From Mycolicibacterium mageritense (lineage in GTDB: Bacteria; Actinomycetota; Actinomycetes; Mycobacteriales; Mycobacteriaceae), in the NCBI RefSeq assembly GCF_010727475.1, contig NZ_AP022567.1, forward strand, positions 6,944,001 to 7,008,000: 64,000 nt of DNA, in the 5' to 3' direction. Below, in pieces: positions 59,220 to 64,000 of the stretch. Below the pieces are notes generated by a model. The model was not told where the DNA came from and did no database searches. It saw only the letters and a list, made by a program, of their open reading frames with translations. Every line of letters begins with the position of its first letter. Within the stretch, counting starts at the first letter, position 1. Made by a program: the position numbers and the translations under genes.

Positions 59220-59339
59220 GTGGCCGGTGAATCGCAGTGCCCACTATGCGGGTGCTTCTACTTCTGTAACGGCAACCCGAAAGACGAAAACTGCCGCGAC
59301 CGCATTGCCAATGCAGCCGCGATGAACCGGGGAGGTTGA
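59220..59339 (+). CDS. small zinc-finger protein, 39 aa
   Basis: GTG 59220 after AGAGGACC. CPLCGCFYFCNGNPKDENCR has five Cys, a likely zinc ribbon. Lies between two genes with 20 and 3 nt spacing, so part of one operon. Confidence 0.5.
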   Translation: MAGESQCPLCGCFYFCNGNPKDENCRDRIANAAAMNRGG

Positions 59340-59342
59340 CAG

Positions 59343-59543
59343 GTGGACGCTGTGTTCAAGAAGAACGACCTGGTGCGAATCGGCAAGAACCGCAAGGTGT
59401 ATCGCGTGCAAGTGGCTCCGCGTCCCGGCGGCGACGGCATGCATTACCTGGAAGCTGACGCCGATCACCCTGACGCGGCCAAGCGCCAGCCCGATGCGTT
59501 CCGCTGGTACCGCGCAGATGAACTGACACCGGTGGAGAGATAG
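59343..59543 (+). CDS. hypothetical protein, 66 aa
   Basis: GTG 59343 after GGGAGGTTGACAG. VFKKNDLVRIGKNRKVYRVQ reads like a small KOW/SH3-like barrel, perhaps RNA-binding. Four nt upstream of the DUF4031 gene. Confidence 0.55.
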   Translation: MDAVFKKNDLVRIGKNRKVYRVQVAPRPGGDGMHYLEADADHPDAAKRQPDAFRWYRADELTPVER

Positions 59544-59547
59544 GGCG

Positions 59548-59835
59548 ATGCCGGTCTACGTCGACGACATGCAACGTCCTGCTCAGGTGGGGCGGCTCAA
59601 CGCGGTGTGGTCGCACCTGCTTGCCGACACCGATGAGGAGCTGCACGCCTTCGCTGCGCAGCTGGGTCTCCGACGCGCCTGGTTCCAAAAGCCCGGCACA
59701 CCGATCGCGCACTACGACGTGACAGAGTCGAAACGGCAACTCGCGCTTCGGCTGGGAGCGATACCGATCGGGTACCTGAGCCGCGAGTCGATGGATCTGA
59801 TTCGACGCCGCCGCACGGCACTGGGAACCCGCTAG
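59548..59835 (+). CDS. DUF4031 family protein
   Basis: 95 aa. YVDDMQRPAQVGRLNAVWSH then LLADTDEELHAFAAQLGL and HYDVTESKRQLALRLGA match the DUF4031 pattern seen in actinobacterial and phage proteins. Its function is unknown. Same operon as the two genes before it. Confidence 0.8.
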   Translation: MPVYVDDMQRPAQVGRLNAVWSHLLADTDEELHAFAAQLGLRRAWFQKPGTPIAHYDVTESKRQLALRLGAIPIGYLSRESMDLIRRRRTALGTR

Positions 59836-59899
59836 GGATGTGCACATGGTCAGCCAAGACGACGGGCGATGATTGCGATGAGCGAAACGCCGTGAGTTG

Positions 59900-60103
59900 A
59901 TGTCTCACGTGACGGAAGCGCAGGCCCGCGCTGCGAGCGAGATCGTGTACCGCTCGAGCAATGGGTTGCAGGCGTGGTGTCTGTGTCCGGATTGCACCGC
60001 ACAACATGCGAGCAAGAACAAGTTCCGCACCGCCCACGATCGCTGGGCGATTGATGGGCAGGACTGGCGCATTCTCGAAGACGTGGCCCGGCGCGCGAAC
60101 TGA
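59900..60103 (+). CDS. hypothetical protein, 67 aa
   Basis: ATG 59900. CLCPDC in the middle suggests a zinc site (AWCLCPDCTAQHASKNKFRT). Follows the DUF4031 gene by 64 nt. Confidence 0.5.
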   Translation: MSHVTEAQARAASEIVYRSSNGLQAWCLCPDCTAQHASKNKFRTAHDRWAIDGQDWRILEDVARRAN

Positions 60104-60184
60104 TCGCTCAGCCGCGCCGGCTCGGCGACGTCTGCCGCTAGGCGTCGACAGTAGCCCAGCGATCGTGAGCGGTACGGCGAACGT

Positions 60185-60255
60185 GTCTCCGTGGCCGAAT
60201 GGCGAGGCAGCGGTCTGCAAAGCCGCGCACACCGGTTCGATTCCGGTCGGAGACT
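60185..60255 (+). tRNA. tRNA-Cys (GCA)
   Basis: Acceptor GTCTCCG/CGGAGAC, anticodon loop CTGCAAA; CCA encoded. Separated from the main array by about 6 kb. Confidence 0.92.
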
Positions 60256-60300
60256 CCAACAACGCGTATCGGTACCGCGGTGACTCCGCGGGACGTGCGT

Positions 60301-60492
60301 TCAAACCTCGACGGTGTCACCGACTTTCGCGTCGTCCGGAAAATCGCTCGATGGCACCACGCTCACGGTCCCGGCACTAAGCTGGTCCGACAGCGCTTTA
60401 GCCGCTGTGTATTCGAGATGGTGACCGACCAGCACGTGGGTGTCGTACGGAGCGTGTGACTGGACCACGGAGTACAACCTGTTTTGTGCCAT
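60301..60492 (-). CDS. hypothetical protein, 63 aa
   Basis: ATG 60492. RLYSVVQSHAPYDTHVLVGH and ALSDQLSAGTVSVVPSSDF suggest a small alpha/beta protein. Weak start signal. Confidence 0.5.
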   Translation of the reverse strand: MAQNRLYSVVQSHAPYDTHVLVGHHLEYTAAKALSDQLSAGTVSVVPSSDFPDDAKVGDTVEV

Positions 60493-60541
60493 GCACGTAG
60501 ACAAGCACCGGATCGTCGGCTGCTGCGTGCAAGGCGCGCAT

Positions 60542-60614
60542 GCCCCCATAGCTCAGTCGGCCAGAGCGGCGCACTCGTAATGCGCAGGCGTCGGTTCAAT
60601 TCCGGCTGGGGGCT
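60542..60614 (+). tRNA. tRNA-Thr (CGT)
   Basis: Acceptor GCCCCCA/TGGGGGC, anticodon loop CTCGTAA. Third tRNA-Thr of the element. Confidence 0.93.
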
Positions 60615-60640
60615 CGCAATGGCGGCGGTGCAGCCAAATT

Positions 60641-60725
60641 GGAGACGTGGCAGAGTGGCGAATGCAGCGCCTTGCTAAGGCGTAGTCGGTGTAACCGGCC
60701 GCGGGTTCGAGTCCCGCCGTCTCCG
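60641..60725 (+). tRNA. tRNA-Ser (GCT)
   Basis: Class II with long variable arm; acceptor GGAGACG/CGTCTCC, anticodon loop TTGCTAA. Last tRNA seen. Confidence 0.93.
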
Positions 60726-60750
60726 CTGCGCATCACACACGATGGGTTCT

Positions 60751-61032
60751 CTACCTGGAGGATTCGCGGCGGTTCCGCGCCTGCGGGTGCCGCGACAGGT
60801 CGACCGGCGTGCCGGGGAACGCGCCGAGTGACACGTAGCTGCCGGCGCCGTATAGGCGGGTCTCAGACTCGTGCTGGTTCTGTCTATCCTGCGCGTCATC
60901 GTCAGTGCGTGGTGTGTAGACCGTGACCTGGATCTTGTCCCCCACGCGCATCACGTCGAGGATGCGCTGGGCATCGTCAGTGGACAGTCCCTCCACTAGT
61001 TCGGTGGCCGGCAACTCGTAGAAGACAGACAT
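60751..61032 (-). CDS. hypothetical protein, 93 aa
   Basis: ATG 61032 after A-GGAGGATTCGCCG. Begins MSVFYELPATELVEGLSTDD; the middle is a beta pair (DKIQVTVYTPRTDDDAQD). 90 nt after the recombinase operon and same strand, so may be its last gene. Confidence 0.6.
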   Translation of the reverse strand: MSVFYELPATELVEGLSTDDAQRILDVMRVGDKIQVTVYTPRTDDDAQDRQNQHESETRLYGAGSYVSLGAFPGTPVDLSRHPQARNRRESSR

Positions 61033-61122
61033 CGGCGAATCCTCCTGCGTGTGCTGGGAACACGGTGCACCCGGCTGTCTGGAGGGGATCACAGCGCCGT
61101 GGCCGAACTGCCACCGGGCGCG

Positions 61123-62115
61123 TCACCGCTGTGCGCCCGGGTCTGGGTCGTCGAGCAGCCGCAGCAGGTCATCGAGTAGGCGGCTGGCGCGGTCCTCAAC
61201 ATCGTCGAGCACATCGGTGACTCCGGCCAGATCCGTGGCCGCGCGGCGACGTGCGGCCAGGCCGCGGCCGAAGGTTTCCGGGTCCAGTGTCATGACGGTC
61301 TCCGGTACCGGCGCAGGCTCTGCTCGGGGCGCGGGACGTCTCGCGCGGTGCGCTTCGGGTGCCGGAAGCGGCGCATGTGGAAGAGCCGTGCCTTCCAGGT
61401 GCGGGGCGAGGATTGCCGAGACCGCGGCGGGTGTGAGCGCGGTCGGCGCTAGGCCGCAGTCGCCCCAGCGGTCGATCGGCGTGAACAGCGGTAGATGCAC
61501 AGGCGCCGCAGCGGCGTTGCGCACCTGCTGCCCCCGAAGATGAGCCGCGACAATGCGTGGGCTCGGGAACTGGTGCTGGAGACCGCGGATCTCCCGCCAT
61601 TCCTCCCACACACTGACCGGGGACGCGTCGATTGCGGGCGTTGTGGCGGTGTACGCCGTCCCGTCGGGGCAGGTCACCGACACGGTGTCACCGCGCTGGT
61701 CGCTGTCGATGTCGCCCAGGCGCAGCGACGCGATCCGGGTGTAGGGCACCGCGGCTGCGGCCAGCGTCAGCAGCATTGCGTCTCGGCGGGCGAACAGCGC
61801 TGTTGGCCAGCCGCGTCTGGGGAGCCTGGCCAGCGCAGCTGCTGCGGCATCAGCCCGGGCAGCGACGGTGCCGCGCCGGCGACTGTCGATGAGTTCGCGC
61901 ACCGTCTCGACGTGCCCGGGCGGTCGGTGTCCGCGACGCCGGTGCACCGCGTTGACGACACCTACACGGCGGCGCTGGCTGGCCACCGTGGCGGGATTCT
62001 CGGCCAGGAACCGCGCCAGCGTCAGCGGCGCGGCCGGCAACGGCGGCTGCTCATGCGCCGCGCACCAGTCGGCGAACAAGCCCCACACCGCCTGCTCCCG
62101 ACGGTTGACAGCCAC
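61123..62115 (-). CDS. tyrosine-recombinase-like protein lacking catalytic residues
   Basis: 330 aa. The N-terminal half (GLFADWCAAHEQPPLPAAPL then LARFLAENPATV) follows the SAM-like core-binding domain of tyrosine recombinases, and LARLPRRGWPTALFARRDAML resembles the start of the catalytic domain. The R-K-HxxR-H-Y set is not present. It starts with GTG 2 nt after the active recombinase gene, so the two are co-expressed; possibly a partner or directionality subunit. Confidence 0.65.
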   Translation of the reverse strand: MAVNRREQAVWGLFADWCAAHEQPPLPAAPLTLARFLAENPATVASQRRRVGVVNAVHRRRGHRPPGHVETVRELIDSRRRGTVAARADAAAAALARLPRRGWPTALFARRDAMLLTLAAAAVPYTRIASLRLGDIDSDQRGDTVSVTCPDGTAYTATTPAIDASPVSVWEEWREIRGLQHQFPSPRIVAAHLRGQQVRNAAAAPVHLPLFTPIDRWGDCGLAPTALTPAAVSAILAPHLEGTALPHAPLPAPEAHRARRPAPRAEPAPVPETVMTLDPETFGRGLAARRRAATDLAGVTDVLDDVEDRASRLLDDLLRLLDDPDPGAQR

Positions 62116-62117
62116 GG

Positions 62118-63254
62118 TCAGAGCCCGAGTTGGGTGACCGCGTTGCCGACCAGGGGTGCTTTCTCTCGGGCGTAGCGCGCCACCATCGCCGGGGTCTGGT
62201 GGGCTGTCTGGCGCATGATCGCCACGGTGTCGGCGCCGTTGCGTATGGCCTGGGTGACGAATCCGGCTCTCAGGCTGTGCGCGCCGAGTCTGGCGACCTC
62301 GTCCTCGGAGAACCCGGCTCGCTCGGCACGCCGGCGCACCGCGGAGTGCACTGCGGCCCCGGACAGTGCATCAGTCGAGAGATTGCCGTTCTGTGCGATG
62401 GAGCGAAACACCGCCCGTCCCCCAGTGATCGCTGGGCGCATCCGCCGGCACAGGTGATCCTCGAAGTCATCGTCGACACCGCAAACCGCAGCGATGAGTG
62501 CGGCGCGACCGCCGCGGTCGAACGCGGAGACTGCGAGGGCCCAGCGGGTGTAGGCGCACGGCGGGCAACGGCGGGGGTCCTCAGTGCGCGGAAGTGCATG
62601 TACGCGGCCCTCGCCACCCTGGTCTGTCTTGGATCGGCGCACGTGAATATGCATCCCGTCGAGCGGGTGCAGTGCCAGATCAGCACCGGTGAGTGCGACC
62701 AGCTCGCTGCGGCGGAACGCTCCGGCGAATCCCATCAGCAACAGCGCCGTGTCACGCCTTTCACGGACCCCACTGGCCCACCCGGTCACCTGGGCGCGGG
62801 CCGTCTCGACCAGAGCCATGATGTCCTCGGTCAGCAGCGGGTCGCGCGGCGTTCGGGGACGGTCACCGGCGATCGCGTATTCGCGGCGCAGACCAGCGGC
62901 GGTTGCGCGCACCAGTGCATGCTGCGTGGGGTCGCTGTCGCAGCTCGCGCGGCGATGTCGGTCGCTGATCGCCGCGACCCACTTGGCCAGCGTCGCGGCG
63001 GCATAGGAACGGCGGCCGTCGCTGTCGACGGTCTCGGCGGCTTCGACGAGGTAGGCCGCGACGACATCTGGACGTGCCGGTAGCGGACGGTGCTGGTGGG
63101 TGGCACACCAGCGTTCGAATCGGGCCCAGGCGCTGTCGTAAGCGCGCCGGGTGCCCGGCGATTGGGCAGCCGCGGCAGCACGCAGGATCGCCTCCTGTGT
63201 GCGCCGGTCCAAGGCGGTGTCCGGACCGTCCGCTGGTACGGCGAGTGACGGCAT
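62118..63254 (-). CDS. tyrosine recombinase / integrase
   Basis: 378 aa with a core-binding domain (SPGTRRAYDSAWARFERWCA, 32-51) and a full catalytic set: Arg182 in FRRSELVAL, Lys209 in RRSKTDQ, His326 and Arg329 in GAHSLRAG, His352 and the nucleophile Tyr361 in HQTPAMVARY. It can carry out strand exchange and is the best candidate in the window for tRNA-Pro site integration. ATG 63254 is the last start in frame. Confidence 0.9.
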   Translation of the reverse strand: MPSLAVPADGPDTALDRRTQEAILRAAAAAQSPGTRRAYDSAWARFERWCATHQHRPLPARPDVVAAYLVEAAETVDSDGRRSYAAATLAKWVAAISDRHRRASCDSDPTQHALVRATAAGLRREYAIAGDRPRTPRDPLLTEDIMALVETARAQVTGWASGVRERRDTALLLMGFAGAFRRSELVALTGADLALHPLDGMHIHVRRSKTDQGGEGRVHALPRTEDPRRCPPCAYTRWALAVSAFDRGGRAALIAAVCGVDDDFEDHLCRRMRPAITGGRAVFRSIAQNGNLSTDALSGAAVHSAVRRRAERAGFSEDEVARLGAHSLRAGFVTQAIRNGADTVAIMRQTAHQTPAMVARYAREKAPLVGNAVTQLGL

Positions 63255-63585
63255 GGTGGCAGCCTATCGCCGTCCAGGTACTTTCGATGCCGCTGATGTT
63301 TGCACGTGCATAAATGCGTGCATCGGCTGAGCTGGGACTGTCACGTCTTTTGGCTGCCGGAGCCGTGCGTGCTCACTGGTGTCATGTGCCTTGCGGGGGC
63401 TATGCCATCTGCCCAGTTCAGCGATCCGTCCGGTGGCTTTTCAATGCGGTTCCGGTCAACGATTCGGGTGTCGGCTACAGGTGTTTTGCCTGGTGGGCTC
63501 GACTAGTTCCGACCGGTGACAGGGCGATGAAAATTCCTAGTGCGCGGCAGCCTGAATGGCCCGTTTGCAGCCTTAATGTCGGCAC
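63255..63585. other. intergenic region between recombinase and EspR-like genes
   Basis: 331 bp holding the divergent promoters. TGCACG and CGTGCA (63299-63320), an inverted repeat with 10-bp spacer, lies about 45 bp upstream of the recombinase start and is a candidate operator or accessory site. Confidence 0.45.
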
Positions 63586-63876
63586 ATGGAGAACACGAGA
63601 GTCGATGAAGCCGCGGCCTATTTCGCAGACCGCCTACGGACACTGATGGGCGGCCACCTCGCGGTGCAGCCCCGTACCGGCCGGCAGCGGCGTGTGACGC
63701 CGCTGAGCGTCCACAGGATGCTGCAAGTCGAGCACCCTGACCTCAAGCTTTCACAGACGCAGTGGTACCGATACTGCAACGGGGTCGCGTCGCCGCGCCT
63801 CAACGAAGTGTGTGCAGTGGCCGACATCTTCGGTGTCACCCCGAGTTACTTCGTCAGGGATACACATCCGCACTGA
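63586..63876 (+). CDS. EspR-like DNA-binding regulator
   Basis: 96 aa. The order AAYFADRLRTLMGG ... TPLSVHRMLQVEHPDL ... SQTQWYRYCNGVASPR ... NEVCAVADIFGVTPSYFV parallels the N-terminal helix-turn-helix domain of EspR, the regulator of ESX-1 substrate genes. EspR's C-terminal dimerisation part is missing. Plausible controller of the recombinases or of ESX-related genes. Confidence 0.75.
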   Translation: MENTRVDEAAAYFADRLRTLMGGHLAVQPRTGRQRRVTPLSVHRMLQVEHPDLKLSQTQWYRYCNGVASPRLNEVCAVADIFGVTPSYFVRDTHPH

Positions 63877-63919
63877 GAAAACGCGCTCACCAGGCACTTC
63901 ACTGGACCTGCTGCGGGAA

Positions 63920-63931
63920 TGAGAATTCTCA
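63920..63931. promoter_or_regulatory. 12-bp perfect palindrome after the EspR-like gene
   Basis: TGAGAATTCTCA, 43 bp after the stop of the regulator. It uses the same half-site letters as the five operators (GAGAA/TTCTC) but in the opposite order and without spacer. Confidence 0.45.
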
Positions 63932-64000
63932 GGGGTTAGCGCCGATAAATCGAGGGTGACCGTGCACTGCGCGGGAGGATGGCCAGAATCGGGGCCGAGA

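Overview
The window comes from a GC-rich actinobacterium, almost certainly a fast-growing mycobacterium. Evidence: an MmpL-like C-terminus, an LpqN/LpqT-type lipoprotein, eccB and eccC of a type VII (ESX) secretion system, an EspR-like regulator, mycobacterial-style exported proteins, and -10 boxes of the TANNNT type lying 7-9 nt before ATG (leaderless mRNAs).

Layout. (1) 1-9991 is ordinary chromosome: an mmpL end, an acetoacetate decarboxylase-like protein, an esterase coupled to a PPOX flavoprotein, a DJ-1/PfpI protein, two overlapping AraC regulators leading into a quinone oxidoreductase, a DoxX-like membrane protein and an NTF2-fold protein. (2) 9992-11439 is a decayed IS256-type insertion sequence. 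(3) 11569-11613 is the 3' part of tRNA-Pro(GGG), broken in the anticodon loop: the left attachment site of an integrated element. Everything to the right, past the end of the window, is the element. (4) 11.9-20.6 kb holds many small genes of unknown function, a macro-domain protein, a possible sliding-clamp-like protein and nine 12-bp tandem repeats. (5) 20.6-27.4 kb holds a secreted HNH nuclease and eccC/eccB. (6) 27.6-37.1 kb holds an XRE repressor, GNAT, membrane and lipoprotein genes, a dead IS3 element, a PIN / XRE-ImmA/IrrE pair and a Phd/YefM-RelE-like pair. (7) 38.5-39.46 kb is a long non-coding stretch with an AT-rich core enclosed by a 25-bp inverted repeat; a superfamily 1 helicase and an HNH protein follow. 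(8) 42.5-60.7 kb is a tRNA array: 31 tRNA genes plus two tRNA-like remnants, interleaved with small genes, two HAD phosphatases, HNH and GIY-YIG nucleases, a HicA-like protein, exported proteins, and an FtsK(EccC)-AAA(EccA) fusion ATPase. (9) 60.7-63.9 kb holds two adjacent tyrosine recombinases and an EspR-like regulator.

How it fits together. The element enters at tRNA-Pro, probably through the recombinases at 61.1-63.3 kb or another enzyme outside the window. Its tRNAs cover all 20 amino acids and include an initiator tRNA, so it carries almost a private decoding set. Five promoters scattered over 22 kb (XRE gene, helicase, two tRNA-array genes, an exported protein) share one palindrome, TTCTC-N7-GAGAA, sitting on the -10 box. 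This defines a regulon that is probably controlled by the XRE protein at 28552. The only ESX parts seen are EccB, a single-chain EccC and the EccC-EccA fusion; membrane partners EccD/EccE, MycP and Esx/PE/PPE substrates are absent here and may lie further right.
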